NCBI GenBank assembly: GCA_019915135.1
Contig: JAHLMK010000003.1
Coordinates: 186,001 to 250,000, forward strand
From: Strobilurus pachycystidiatus
Taxonomy: Eukaryota; Basidiomycota; Agaricomycetes; Agaricales; Physalacriaceae
Length of the DNA stretch: 64,000 nucleotides
Direction of reading: 5' to 3'
The stretch's first letter is position 1. Each line of letters starts with the position of its first letter. Under the pieces are notes generated by a model, which saw nothing but the letters and a program-made list of their open reading frames with translations, was not told the DNA's origin and searched no databases. The position numbers and the translations under genes were made by a program. Below are positions 10,787 through 21,850 of the stretch, one piece after another.

Positions 10787-11365
10787 TGGGTACTGACGTT
10801 TCTCCGCTTATGGATCTGCTCAAGTTCTACAGCGCCGGCTGAGAGTGTAAGAACTCAACGTCGACCGCGAGCTCGGCTTGTTTGGAGAAGTAGGGGGTTA
10901 GTTGGAGGTGACAGTATCGTTAGTGTCTGTACTGTTCTCTAGCGTCCGGCGATCAGTAATTGGTCCGTGCCGAGTATGAATGAATGAATGAACCTCGGTG
11001 TCTCTTCTGGACGCATTGCCAATACAGGGATTACGTGTACCTGGTTTGACGCGCCTCGGATGGATCGGCGCTCAGAAAGCAATAGATTTTCATTAACAGC
11101 AGCGGAGATCTCTAACATGTACCCGTCGACATGCCTGGGTCTCCTCTCCCTGGGCCCCATCATGCACACATCTCGCTCCCGACTGCGCACAGTCACCATG
11201 ATTCCATTCCGAACCCTTTCCGTGGTGGGCGTGCTGTGTACTGATAAACACGAGTTACGACAGTGGACGGCCACCAATTCCGAATTAGGCACAAAGATGG
11301 GCGTGGCACACAGCTTTGGCCAGTCATCTCTTGGATGCGTCATGGCGACTTAGTGGGCTGCTGCG
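10787..11365. other. LINE 3' UTR and intergenic DNA
   Basis: The first ~200 bp are the untranslated end of the LINE up to its TGAA tail. The remainder has only overlapping open frames of low plausibility and presumably holds the promoter of the DUF6699 gene. Confidence 0.4.
10977..10992 (+). repeat. (TGAA)4 tail of the first LINE
   Basis: Four tandem TGAA units about 190 nt beyond the ORF2 stop; I take them as the 3' terminus of the retrotransposon. Confidence 0.55.
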
Positions 11366-11373
11366 TATTTAAG
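11366..11373 (+). promoter_or_regulatory. TATA-like box for the DUF6699 gene
   Basis: TATTTAAG lies 52 bp before the ATG at 11426, a plausible distance for a fungal core promoter with a short leader. Confidence 0.5.
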
Positions 11374-11425
11374 GAGACATCCAACGGCCAGAGGACACTT
11401 ACTCACTCTGAGACCACCCATCATC

Positions 11426-12100
11426 ATGCCCGGCAAGCACGTTCACTTTGGCAAAAGTGTCCGCTACGACATCTCTCCTGCGCCCAGCGTAGCATCACTA
11501 CCATCATCAGCGGGACCTATAACACCACCCTCGCACTCAATCGTCCTCCCACAAGGACCAGCCTACGCAGTACCACGCCGTCATGGCACGTACCCAGCTC
11601 TGAAGCCTCCCCCGGCTCAGCTCCATCCAATGCTGGTCGTCGCCCGACCTCGGGCGGTCAACTTTGATCTCACCCTCCATCCCTCGTCAATCACAACCCC
11701 ATACGCCGCCCTCTCGTCTCGTTCAGGGCTTCTCTCTGAACCCGCTGTCTCTCCTCCCGTTGCTCACATGACTCTCGACGTCCCATCCTCTTCGTGGCGC
11801 ATCAATGTCCGCCCGAAGCACAACGGCGCGTACATCACCGTCACTGACGTTCTCCATGCCTTGTATTACGGCCTACGCGAGAATGTGAGGCACGAGGAGT
11901 TCTACGGTCTGCCCAGCAAGGAGGCGATGAAGAAAGTCACTGCAGCATACGAGAAGAGATATCGGAGACTGGGCAAGTCTAGAGCGTACGACGACGAGAA
12001 GAAGGGCGGCGTGAAGAGGGTCGACTTCCTTCTGGATCATGTATGGTTTGCTGGGCTTACAAAGCTCGGCACGGGCTCCTGGTTGATTCATGTTACATGA
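11426..12100 (+). CDS. DUF6699 domain protein
   Basis: Single-exon, 224 aa. The N-terminus MPGKHVHFGKSVRYD and a Pro/Ser-rich low-complexity stretch to about residue 105 are typical leaders in this basidiomycete family. The domain (~110-220) shows SSWRINVRPKHNGAYITVTD, VLHALYYGLRENV, then the GVKRVDFLLDH and WFAGLTKLGTGSW motifs near the end. Function is unknown; these proteins are numerous in Agaricomycetes and have no known catalytic residues. The next gene to the right is more than 2 kb away. Confidence 0.8.
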   Translation: MPGKHVHFGKSVRYDISPAPSVASLPSSAGPITPPSHSIVLPQGPAYAVPRRHGTYPALKPPPAQLHPMLVVARPRAVNFDLTLHPSSITTPYAALSSRSGLLSEPAVSPPVAHMTLDVPSSSWRINVRPKHNGAYITVTDVLHALYYGLRENVRHEEFYGLPSKEAMKKVTAAYEKRYRRLGKSRAYDDEKKGGVKRVDFLLDHVWFAGLTKLGTGSWLIHVT

Positions 12101-12933
12101 GCGATCTTGGACGCTTTTCTTTCCCTTATGGACCTTGTTATCTTCGCCTCTGTAGCTATAGTTCTCTCCTCTCTTATGACCGCATACTTGTAGCATTACT
12201 GTCTCCCTTATGAATTTGCAGCGCTACGCGCTTATACCATGATGATAATGAAGTATGTACCGCGCCTGGGCGCGGGATGATGCCTGTACTCGAAGTTCAG
12301 CTATACGATTAGCGTTATGTAGTGGCAGGGACAACCAGACAGACAACGACTAACGACTCAGATGACGGCTCATGTATATACAGTACTGTTCCTACTACAT
12401 TTCGGTGGCTCAGGACTTGCGCCAAAGCTTGAAGGCAAACCAGAGAAGCTTCGCCAACGTCACGGGATGCAAAACATCTATGGATGTGCTGTCTAGCATC
12501 ATTTGACGATGCCAGACGAAGGAGCCAATCCTGTCATCCTTGTAACACCGATTTAGCCCGAGGATCGCCTGGCCCGCAAATAAACAAACTCACTTCTATG
12601 GCCAACAACTGGAGACGGTGTCCCAGCCAGCGGTCAACTGATGCGACGGACAAAGTCTCGCCCTTGATTGGTGTTGTCGTCGGTCTTCCGTAATCTATGA
12701 ACGAATCAGCGTGAATAAGGATGCTACACGGCATCGACGTACCGACAGGCTTCAGCATGTTCCTGTAGAGATACTTAGTAGCGAGCAGTGTGGTATATAG
12801 CCGGACATGACATACCACACTACGTTAAGCTTTGCCGCTTGTACTTTGAAGAAATGACGTGAAAAGTCGACCGGTACCAGAAATTTCAGTGACTTTGTGG
12901 CCACGAAGTGCCATATGAGATGGCTTTGATCGA

Positions 12934-13416
12934 ACCGTAGCCACTGTTGCGTAGCCACGGCAATATGATGATTTACATGCGATCAATGCTATCTACCGGT
13001 ATCTCTATGTCGTGGCTACGCGTACCTACGCCAGAAGACCTCGAGCTCCAGCAGCAACATAACCTCACGCACCGAGCGTGGCTACGCGTCTCTCCTTCGC
13101 GTGTCTACGCGCTGCACGTCCCAGCTCCCACCCAGTGCGCGACTACGTGGCTACGCGTAGCTCTCATCCTCAAGCCATGTGATACCTCTACAACGCGATT
13201 ATTGAAATATTTCCGGCGTGGCTACGCGTCGTTTTGCTCAAGCATAGCCCTGATCCTGTGTCTCCTCAGCGGGGCTACTCATTGCGTGGCTACGCGTAGC
13301 TGGGATCAATGCTCTCTAAAATGTAGTCAGTATGATCTTGGCGTGGCGACGCGTAGCTCGGCTGAATGTTTGCATGGCTACGCACATCTCAATCGAGTGC
13401 GTGGCTACGCGTAGCT
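12934..13416. repeat. Cluster of short palindromic repeats, core GCTACGCGTAGC
   Basis: About ten copies of a 12-18 bp unit, consensus GCGTGGCTACGCGTAGCT, start near 12949, 13011, 13076, 13098, 13145, 13216, 13284, 13341, 13373 and 13399, separated by 20-70 bp of unrelated DNA. The core is a perfect palindrome and contains ACGCGT. Some units are full (13145, 13284, 13399), others truncated or changed by a base (13341 has GGCGACGCG). This is not a tandem array, since the spacers differ. Confidence 0.75.
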
Positions 13417-13704
13417 TGAGGCATCTGGATACATTCTCGGCATCAGTGACAGTCGCGCGTGTCATCGTCGTTGAACTTGTATAATCGTGCACGTATTATA
13501 AGCCGTGACTTGTATAAACCGTGCACGTACCGGTTTACGATGTGTGTTGTGGGCTCCCGCCAGTCACTGATGTCAAGAACGGGTCTTTGTATCAGTTCTC
13601 AGCCATCTTGGAACAGTTGGCGACTCACCCGCGTCCAAAAGCTATTATCTTCCAATATATGGGGCACGGTCCACTGTGAGCTGGCTACACCGCAAGCGCC
13701 GACA

Positions 13705-13726
13705 TGGTGGTGGTGGTGGTGGTCGT
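13705..13726. repeat. GTG/TGG microsatellite
   Basis: About six tandem TGG units. No gene is apparent around it. Confidence 0.7.
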
Positions 13727-14219
13727 GAAAGAACAGGAGGCCTACCAAGAACAATGGGTGGCGCATGGACCAGTTGCTACTCGGGTTAGACATAAGCATA
13801 AGGGCGCTTTAGCCGGTCGACTTAAGAACATAAACGGTGCTCAGACCACCAACATAAGGCAGATGTCCAAATTGGTGACTTATTCGCCCTCCTAGAACCG
13901 AGATTTGTCCGTGCGCCTGACGATTGGTAGAAGGTATACTACAACCGGTCGGGCTCCGCGACAACGGGGTGCATTACCTTACCGGTAGCACACTGACTGC
14001 TCTCTCAAAGCTGACAGTGACACATCGCCACGCCACATCTCCACGAGTCCATGGAACTTTGTAAGTAGATTTACCGAGGTGGCGGGCTTCGGCGGGACAG
14101 GCCGCTCTTCTTCACTATCTCAACTAGTGACGCTTGTCATAGATTTGGAGTTCTTCACAGTATACCATTCCAGCGGTCAATCCTCGCAATATTACATCGA
14201 CCGTATCTACAATCTAAAT

Positions 14220-16705
14220 TCACTTTTTCCCGCCTCTGCGAGTGCGCGACAAGCTGGTGTCCACCTCCATATCGAACAACGCCGGCCTCACCTCTCCCGG
14301 TGCCACATACCCGTATCCTTTGCTGAAAAGGTCGGTCAGCATACAAGCAGAACCAGCTTCAACGACGTACACAGCTTTCGGAACCGCTACCTTCTTTCCT
14401 GACCCGCCCGACACGCCAGATTTCGACTTCGTTTTTGTGGCTGGGCGCGCCTTCTTCGCTTCAGGCGCCTCGTCATCGTTATCTACTCGTTTCCTCCTAT
14501 ACAGCCTGCTCAATAAAAGTCGACCTTGTTGCACATGAACGACTTACTTGTTTCCAGTGGCCTTCGAGTTGTTCATGCTATCGAAAATTAACAGAGATCT
14601 CGTGATCCTAGAGGTTAGCTCACTTAGTTTGTTGATCACTTTCCCCTACCGCTGCCTTCGATTTCCTAACGGCAAGTTTACGATGAGCTGACGTGCAGGG
14701 GTCCACAAGAAACCTAACTGACTTTGTCGCCGCGCCTGCAGCTTTTCGTCTAATCAAATTCCAGTCAGGTCTGATTCCCGTACCCTATGACACTGACACA
14801 TACCCGCGAGCTTTAGCAGCTACCTTCGGCTGTGCAATCACGACTGCCTGCTCAGGCTCGGCCTCTTCATTCTCGCTACTGTTGTCTATTTTTAGCCAGC
14901 TTCTGCGGGTATAGTTCGCGATTGGTCACGTACATGGAGGGTGTCAAACTTCCCTCGAATGGATCGTTGTCGTCGGGATCGTTGTTGTCGGTTCCCGTAG
15001 GCATTCTGTCAAGGCTTGAGGTGAGAAAAAACCGGAAGAACCCAAACTTACTGGTCTACTTGCACCATGGAGTAACCCAAGCCGTCGTCAGGTGAAGATG
15101 CACGCTTCGTTCCTTTCTTGTTCGGTGACGCCGCGTTGGGTGAGGGTTCGAACGGGGACTCTGTATCGGAGGAGGCATCATCTTTCTCCGGTTGTTCGTG
15201 GTCGATCGCCTCCTTCGTGTGCATTTTCTTCTGCTTGGACTTTGTGGGTGTCTTCGGTCCTTTCGGGGGCGGAGAAGGAGGCGTTGGCACCTTGAAAACC
15301 TCTCGAATCGGATTCGCCTGGAAATGGCGAACAAGAGCCAATGCCGTGTCGGGGAATGACTGCAAAAGAGTCGCCACCTTGGGATCGCAGTTGGGCGATA
15401 GGAGGCTCGCAGCACCCGAACATATTGTGGCCATAGCAAAAGGCTCTTCGCCACGCGATAACCCTGATGAACATGTCAGAATGAGATACGAACCGCAATC
15501 CGTTCAGCGCGTACCCCAGTGCATGCGTAGAAATTTCTCAGCAATATATCGGATTTGAATGTGAGTAGTATTGTCGAGGTCGAGGTTCGAAGGGATGACG
15601 ATCGTTCCCGAAAAGTCAACATGGACATCTGAGGTTTGTACTGTAGCTGTGCCGTTCGCTTCAATGAGTGTGAGTATGATACTATCAGAGAGAAATGCAC
15701 TGCTTACGAGGAACGTGATCAGCACAGTACTTTCGCCACGCTTCGGTCAACTCTTTCGTCACGAACTGAGGGGGGTCGGGGTCTTCGTTCAGGATGAGGA
15801 GACTATCAGATGGGGCTTTAACAAAGCTAGCGACCGTATCGAAAGCTGCACACACCTAAACGGATTCATGCGCCCAGTTTCGTCTCGGACACCGACAAGA
15901 AGGCAGAATGCGGCATTACCGACTTGCTGTTTGCCAGAGCCAGGAAGCTTGTATAGTAGACTCGAAAGCTCTTGCAACATCAAGGCTTGATTTCTGAGTC
16001 GATGTCAACTTTTCAGCGAGATTGAAGGAACCTGAAGTACATACGCGTAGATATCTGGATCGCCGTTGTTAATGGTCTCCGCCTTGCTCGTCCATTCGTC
16101 TTTGGTGGCGGGCGGAAGTGTGTCCCAGGCTTCTTTCATCCGTGTCTGCAATATTCCAGCGTGTTGTTTGCAGTCCAGATTCTGCTGCTCTCGTTCAATC
16201 AACACCTTCGCGTTCAGCTGCTGTCGTATACTGGCGAGGTAGAGCGAACGTCCGGTCACCTCCCTAGTGGCAAGCAAGGAGGACGGACTCTTCTGGTCAC
16301 TGCCTCCGCCGCTGACCATCGTGAACGCTTGTCCCGGCGCCGAAACACCTATCTTGCTATCGCGGAGCAGTGTGAGTACGCGCTTGCCGCTTTGTGTCGC
16401 CACGGTGTCTTTGCGCGAACGAAATCTTGTTAGAAAAGTCTGTGGGCCACTCGTTATTTAGTCCTCAAGCGCGAACCATCCAATATGCGCACCTCTTTGC
16501 GATCGCGGAAGTCCGTTTCCTTGGGGAACTTGACACAAAACTGCGGCCACGCAATCTCGAGGCTATAGTCCTTTGGAAGTCTCTCGGTAGGGAAAGCCTG
16601 ACCCGGCTGCCAGTTTGTCCAGTTCTCGAGGAGAGGTTCAAAGACATCCTTAAGGTAATCTTTAATCCATTGGTCTTCATCTTTGGTCCACTTGTAGGCG
16701 GGCAT
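14220..16705 (-). CDS. Multi-exon nuclear-type protein with HMG-like segment and basic C-terminus
   Basis: Start MPAYKWTKDEDQWIKDYL at 16705. A first intron is 16440-16492; at least seven more join in phase. The N-terminal ~70 residues are rich in Trp and acidic residues (WTNWQPGQAF, YSLEIAWPQF, FPKETDFRDRKE). Next comes a segment rather like an HMG box (QTRMKEAWDTLPPATKDEW), then LLYKLPGSGKQQVGNAAFCL, an EAWRKYCADHV segment and IRYIAEKFLRMHWG. The C-terminal third is Pro/Lys-rich with an AT-hook-like ARGRK, acidic runs and a basic end (RTRRGGKK). This suggests a nuclear DNA-associated protein, but I know no named family. One junction near 14890-14930 did not resolve cleanly. It is the leftmost of the minus-strand genes of the 14-28 kb block. 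Confidence 0.5.
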
Positions 16706-17240
16706 GTCGATGGGTGGGGAGGGGAAGGAAAAGTGGAAAAAGGCACACCTCGATAAGCGTTCCTCTTTATCCGCCACTCGCCACTCGGGCCATCGCACTC
16801 TCTACGCCTTGACCTGCCGATGATACCATTCTTGGACATGGACCAGCCGTTAATTGTTTCGCCACATCGAGGTAACAAAGAGAAGGCGAAATCGTGGGAA
16901 AGTACTAACGGATTGGGAAAGTAGGACGCCGAAATGCTGTTTCCGAGAAGTCCGGTCTTGCACAATTCTGCTCTGTTCAGGACGTATTCACCTCGACAGC
17001 GTTGTATATTCTACGCAGACAATGACCTGAAAGAATTCACACCGTTTTTTCTCATATCCACCAAAGATAATGCAAACGTCCCAGCAGACAGATTCAAGAC
17101 CACCCTTGAACGCGCGTTTCTACTCAGACTTTGGTATCCCTCGACCAAAGCAGACTCATCGTACTCTCTAAAATACTCATGCAAGACTAGATTGAACGGT
17201 CTTCAAATTACAACTCTCATTTACAGCGTCGTCACCACAA
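16706..17240. other. Intergenic, nothing seen
   Basis: This lies between two minus-strand genes. It should contain the promoter of the 14.2-16.7 kb gene and the 3' flank of the next; I see no distinct element. Confidence 0.4.
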
Positions 17241-18329
17241 CTATACGAGCTTCTGGCGCTTCTCAGCAGAGGGGAAACAGGGCGAACGAGAGCGCTTGAG
17301 CAGTTCCAATACCTCCATGGAGGCTTCTTCGCTCAGATCGATAGAGGGCGAACGGGAACGCTTGAGCATCGGGGAGCCTTCCTCGCGTTGTTTCCCGTTT
17401 TCGTGGTTTCTATGACCGGGAACTGAGCTAAGGCATCAGCCACCATCTGAGCATCGACGATTGTGTGAGGGTAACGTACCTCTAGCACTGCAATCCTCCT
17501 CTTCCTCCGAATCGTCTGTCCGGGATGTAGCTTCGTCACTTTCGTCTTCGCTCACAAATTCGCGATATAGCGCTCTGATACCTTTGAGAAATCAACACGA
17601 TGCACCCTATCTCTTTCAGCGATTCGCTCACTGTTGTTGACTGCCTGTAACTTCCTCTCGCAAGATTGAAGAGTCTTGAAATGTTCCGCGCGCCTACGCC
17701 CCGCATCGTGAAATTTCGCTTCATTGTCCAAAATATCGTTGGTCGACCCTAGCGTTCAATCAGTGCATGTCGCCGAAAGCATGGCGTCTTTTTGCTCTCA
17801 CCGCAAGACATACGAAGTTCGTCTCTCGCATACCCCCGACTGCGTTCGGTCTGTAGTGCACCGATCCAGGCCTGCTCTGCATTCTCCAATGCGTCGATGG
17901 TAGCCTCACGTACTTCATGTAAACTCTTCCAGTCCTGCAATGCGTCCGCTAGATTAGCGCGTTCCTGGGCATCCAAGACCGGTGGAAAGTCTACTACTGG
18001 GCACGGAGACCGGGCGCGGCACTATAACATAAATATTGAATTGATTGAAAAGCGACTGTTCAGCTTACCTTGACCATTTGGTCGCCGATCCTTCCCCCTT
18101 CGGATACAACGCCATGCACATGTTGGCGAACCCCTTGTGTGTTCTGGTGGCATACCATTGCTGCGTCGTATTCGGCCTGTGTAACCGTAGGCGGTGGGAG
18201 AATGGATATGAGGAACCGAGCGTCGAGAGATATCGACGTCGTCATCTGGAGAATGAGGTCGCCTTTCGGAAACGCATAGAGCCTGAAGGGATTGAGGGGA
18301 GGTCCGAGACATCTGGGGCGACGACTCAT
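17241..18329 (-). CDS. Coiled-coil protein, paralogue of the gene at 21.9-23.0 kb
   Basis: Starts MSRRPRCLGPPLNPFRL at 18329. Exon 1 carries a motif shared with the gene at 21851-22957: DARFLISILPPPTVTQAEYD, then CHQNTQGVRQHVHGVVSEGG and IGDQMVK, ending at a phase-0 GTAAGC donor in the same place as the paralogue. Exon 2 is helical and coiled-coil-like (LADALQDWKSLHEVREATID, ENAEQAWIGALQTERSR). Distal exons are acidic then basic and end KRSRSPCFPSAEKRQKLV, matching the paralogue's end SRKRAKV. The join near 17400-17480 leaves a frame conflict (the simple splice stops at 17333 while the conserved tail is in another frame), so this copy may be damaged. Function is unknown; the tail looks like a nuclear localisation signal. 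Confidence 0.5.
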
Positions 18330-18537
18330 TCTTGCTTGTAGAGGACGGCGCGACAAGAGATGCCCAGAGAGTAGCAGGCATTTATGGAAAAGAGCGGAGG
18401 CCCGAGCACACCAGGATCGGGGCAACAATAGCACAATCAACTTACTTTGTGTATACATATTCAGAGGACAACTACGGCAGACAAAAGAAACCAGAGGGAT
18501 AGTAATTGTATTCGAGAACAAGAGATAACGGCCGCAC

Positions 18538-18597
18538 TCAGGCTGGCATGAAGTCGTCAGAGTCCTCCAAATCACTGAAGCGACCCATATTAGCCCA
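18538..18597 (-). pseudogene. Orphan terminal exon next to MITE copy 1
   Basis: A 3' splice site with a good branch sequence (CACTAACTGTCTTGGCTAG) precedes an acidic ending, WANMGRFSDLEDSDDFMPA, then stop. The matching upstream exons are not directly adjacent, because a truncated MITE begins 38 bp further on. A related splice-site sequence occurs beyond the MITE at 19335-19378. It is probably the last exon of a gene cut by insertion and rearrangement. Confidence 0.35.
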
Positions 18598-18635
18598 CTA
18601 GCCAAGACAGTTAGTGCAGGACGCATGGAATGAAT

Positions 18636-19316
18636 TAGAGACCTTCACGAGTCTCGAGGATCCAGTGAGTACTCGAGACTCGACTCGCCTCGGGCACTCG
18701 CAGGACTCGATCCCCGAGACTCGCGGATCTTGCCGGGGCGAGTCCGAACACGAGTCGCGAGCAGGGCTTCGGTCGTGTGAGTACTCATGGCGAGTACTCA
18801 CACGGACTCGCGCAGTTCTCTGACGGTTAAAGACCTCAGACAAACTGTGAGCCGAGCGTGCAGCAAGCGTGTTGTACGCTCGTTCTTAATGAAATTTGAT
18901 CTGATCACTCCGGATCAATATCCCGGATCCCAAGCGAGCGAGCGAGATTGATCGCGATCAATCTCTTGCTCTTCTCCTGCCTCCACCACCATGGGGTTGA
19001 CGATTCGTCAACCCTGCCAGTCTGACAATTGTCATCTGGCTTTGGACGACACCCTCATGCCCCACAATAGGGCGCGGACGACTTCTGAGGTCCGTTGCTA
19101 GGGCGCCGCGGCCTTGGCAACGGGCCAACCAGGACGCGTAAGCCCCCATACATGGGCAGCAGACGCTGAACGGCGACAATAGCGGCCATCCAGAGGCCTC
19201 GGCACTTTGGAAGGACCTCTGAAGTGCTGCTCGGCAGGCCTGGGGACTGGATTGGGCGGGATGACCGGTGCGCGGTGCGTTTGCGAATGACGCGCACACC
19301 CAGGTGCGTGTCTCAA
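18636..19316. mobile_element. hAT-type MITE, copy 1 (right half missing)
   Basis: It starts with the terminal sequence TAGAGACCTTCACGAGTCT and matches the first 681 bp of the full copies at 32350 and 47114 closely, then departs after GTGTCTCAA. The right terminal inverted repeat is gone. It has no coding capacity of its own. Confidence 0.85.
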
Positions 19317-20130
19317 CATTTTCGCCAGCCGTAGCGGGCCACTAGCCAAGATAATCAGTACAGGACGCATGCCATGAATGGATGGGGCGTACGGCACACT
19401 CAGCATTCTCTCCCAGAGCCCACCTACACAAGCCAGTGTGTGCGAGGTCATGAAAAGCGACGATAGCGTACAGATGCAAATAAGAGTCTACGAGCTCAGT
19501 GACGGTCTGTGGAGCACATCATCAGAATGCTTGCAAGTCTGGCAATGCGAAACTTACCTTGCATACCGAGCCTTCTTCGGCTACTGATGCCCTGTCCCGT
19601 ATACATATGTCTTTATTGCTAGACGCCTGAAGGTGCGTTAGAGCGCCACAGTTAAATAGGAAATGCGAATACCCAGGTGTCGATAGCTCTGCGGGACTGT
19701 AGCATCCTTGTCAGAGACGTCGTTGTGGTAAACAGTCCTGATTCCTGAACACACCTTGCCACAGAAAGGCAACCCTTCAATCAAACCGACAAGATAGATG
19801 TCAAGCCTCAGCAATACGACTCGGAGAGAAGAGCGCTCCAGATGATAGTTGAAGTGACGCGATAAGAGCTACGCCGTTGCGTCAGAATGGAACTACAACG
19901 ATGCGAGGAAATGCGGACAAACCGTGATATGAATTTGAACCAGCCAGCGCTCAGAGATGCAAACTGCAAGACAATTTGCGGTCGTAGAGGCGTGCATCAG
20001 GGTGTATGTTTGGGAGCGTAACAGTTCAGTATCTTGTATACGTTCGGTTCACAATAAGTATCTAAGACATCGCTTGGAAATGGCTGGAAATCATATGGTG
20101 ACACCGTACTACCCTGCCGAGGGGTATATG

Positions 20131-20657
20131 TTAAACCCTTTCCGCCTCCTGCAGGATCGAGACGTCCTCGGGATCGTCACACTTCGCGAACCTATTCAAT
20201 GTCGCGTGTCCATCGACAGTCAGACGCAGCTCATGCTTAGTCTCGTTCAGCAAGCCACGACGAGTGCGAAAGGGAATAGCATACCAGTGCTTGACCGATT
20301 GATGAGAATATGTTGTGTTGTGTGGCGTTGGTGCCAGGCGCATCCGTTTCGTGGTCCGTGTCACAATCTTGCAAGGAAGGCATATCGCTATCACTGAGAC
20401 ATTCTTCCAAGCCCTGGAATCTTCTGAGAACATATCCTAGAGTCAGACAGGATGACGCACCTGTGTGTCTTTGGCCGCAGGCTCCCAACCGATATGGTCC
20501 CCGATCGTCTGCACGGTTTCCATCCTCAAAGCAAACGGGGCAGCGCCTTGGAGATCCACCGATTCGCTATTGAGTTTGGGAGCAAACTAAAAAGAGGGAA
20601 GTTGGAGCCTGTGCGCACAAGGGAAATTTGAGACATTCCACATACCGAAGCGCACAT
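20131..20657 (-). CDS. Unrecognised acidic protein, four exons
   Basis: ATG at 20657 (MCAS), then a GTATGT...TTTAG intron into FAPKLNSESVDLQGAAPFAL and METVQTIGDHIGWEPAAKD. A second intron leads to GLEECLSDSDMPSLQDCDTD..., and a third, with a GTATGC donor, to HELRLTVDGHATLNRFAK and a stop at 20131. All joins are phase-consistent and the exon content reads as real protein, but I recognise no domain. More exons downstream (for instance 19450-19527, VTELVDSYLHLYAIVAFHD) could belong to it. Confidence 0.4.
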
Positions 20658-21119
20658 GTTGGACAATCTTTTCACGGCGATTGAACCCCCTGTACGCGTA
20701 TATAAACCTCTGAGATAAACCCTGTCCCTACCGCCCAGACTCAGGGACGTCTCTTTTGTTCTCATTCGCGAATCTGTCCATCCAACTCCATGGGGTTCGA
20801 ACGTTGCACTCGCTAAGAAGGGGTAGGCTTATTGTTTCGACAGATTTGAGGCGTCGTTGGCGAAGGGATGGCCGGCGGTGGAGAAAGAGAAGGCGTGGGA
20901 AACGGAAAACTCTTTGGGATGTACCACCGCGAAATCTCGTCTCCGAGTTCCGCGGATGCTCCGCTGAGTTCCTGTTCGCGGTCCAAAGTGCGACAAGTAC
21001 TGTACTGTACATAAGATTCTCTCAATTCGGCATTGCTCAGAGAGATTTTGCACAAGTAAATTTTGGACGCAATGATAATTGAGTATACATGTAACATTCA
21101 GACCCGCTTCACGCAATAG

Positions 21120-21577
21120 CTACATCTCCTCCAAATGCGGATTAACATCGTCCATCCATGTGGGCGGAAGCGCCCCGTTGGTTGCTTTCAAGAAGATCGG
21201 CCGTGGCGTCATGGGGACAGCGATGTAACTTCGCCAACCAATGGTAGACCACCAACACGAACTTCCGCAAATATTGAGCAAGCCGAATGATGGGCGTTCA
21301 ATAATGCCATGGGTCCACAGAGTCAGGGAGTGATCTTTGAGTCGAATGTGTCGTCCAACATTGTGGAGCACGACCGTGACTCGCCGTCCGCCCTGGGCCA
21401 GAAGGTTATTCGAGATCAACAACCAGTCAACCATTCAACCACACTCACCGAACGATAGAATATCAAAGTCGCATCGAGAGTGCCACGCCGACGTGGACGG
21501 CGCTTGGAACGCGCCCGCATAACATGTGGCGTGATTCCTGATTGGAAGGGTTCGCGATAGGTGACGAGTTTGGCCAT
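21120..21577 (-). CDS. Small basic hypothetical protein (133 aa)
   Basis: Two exons: 21577-21449 (43 codons, MAKLVTYREPFQSGITPHVM then a run of basic residues RARSKRRPRRRG) and 21392-21120, with a GTGAGT...CCCAG intron of 56 bp. The second exon gives GGRRVTVVLHNVGRHIRLKD, LTLWTHGIIERPSFG, SCWWSTIGWRSYIAVPM and ends MDDVNPHLEEM. A TATA box sits ~35 bp upstream of the ATG. I recognise no family; the basic patch suggests nucleic-acid binding or nuclear import. Confidence 0.55.
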
Positions 21578-21612
21578 GTGCAGAGGTTGGGAGTGCGCGA
21601 GGGATATCGCAC

Positions 21613-21619
21613 CTTTATA
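21613..21619 (-). promoter_or_regulatory. TATA box of the 133-aa gene
   Basis: TATAAAG on the minus strand, about 35 bp before the ATG at 21577. Confidence 0.5.
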
Positions 21620-21850
21620 ACCATTTCGCTGGGTGGCCTCTCGCGAAGTTCTCAGCTTTGTTCACCCAAAGCGTCGTCCAAAGACGTCGTCATGGTTCCT
21701 CAATGGTAGTGGCATTGTCCTCAATAGTAGCCGATCCAGATTGCAATTGTCGTGCTCCGGTTTTGGTTCATCTTTGATAGTGTACATTGGAATGACAATT
21801 GAAGAACTTGAAATATACACGTTATTGATGTAGTTAGGTAGGTAGATAGT

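Larger units (their letters stand above)
4950..10993 (+). mobile_element. Non-LTR retrotransposon (LINE), apparently intact ORFs
   Basis: Two long uninterrupted reading frames lie 23 nt apart: a proline-rich ORF1 and an endonuclease/reverse transcriptase ORF2. About 190 nt past ORF2 the sequence ends in a short tandem tail of about four TGAA units (10977-10992), a common kind of LINE 3' terminus. The left boundary is upstream of 4950 and unresolved. The lack of stops across more than 5.8 kb suggests a recent insertion. It differs in sequence and gene layout from the LINE at 46-57 kb. Confidence 0.8.
12101..14219. other. Gene-free region with a palindromic repeat cluster
   Basis: No exon with convincing content was found. 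It holds the GCTACGCGTAGC-type repeat cluster, a short GTG microsatellite and the DUF6699 3' flank. Longer frames such as that at 12947-13414 owe their openness to the repeats. Confidence 0.5.

Noticed and set aside
10939..11353. Overlapping 120-134-aa frames on both strands upstream of the DUF6699 gene
   Set aside because: Mirror-image frames in a promoter region, with no recognisable content.
12947..13414. 155-aa plus-strand frame with repeated WLRV motifs
   Set aside because: The repeated peptide is only the translation of the GTGGCTACGCGT repeats; no start context or splice support.
18958..19451. Identical open frames repeated at 19, 32.8 and 47.6 kb on the minus strand (80-120 aa)
   Set aside because: They lie in the body of the hAT MITE, overlap each other in several frames and show no domain content. 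Identity comes from the recent spread of the MITE.
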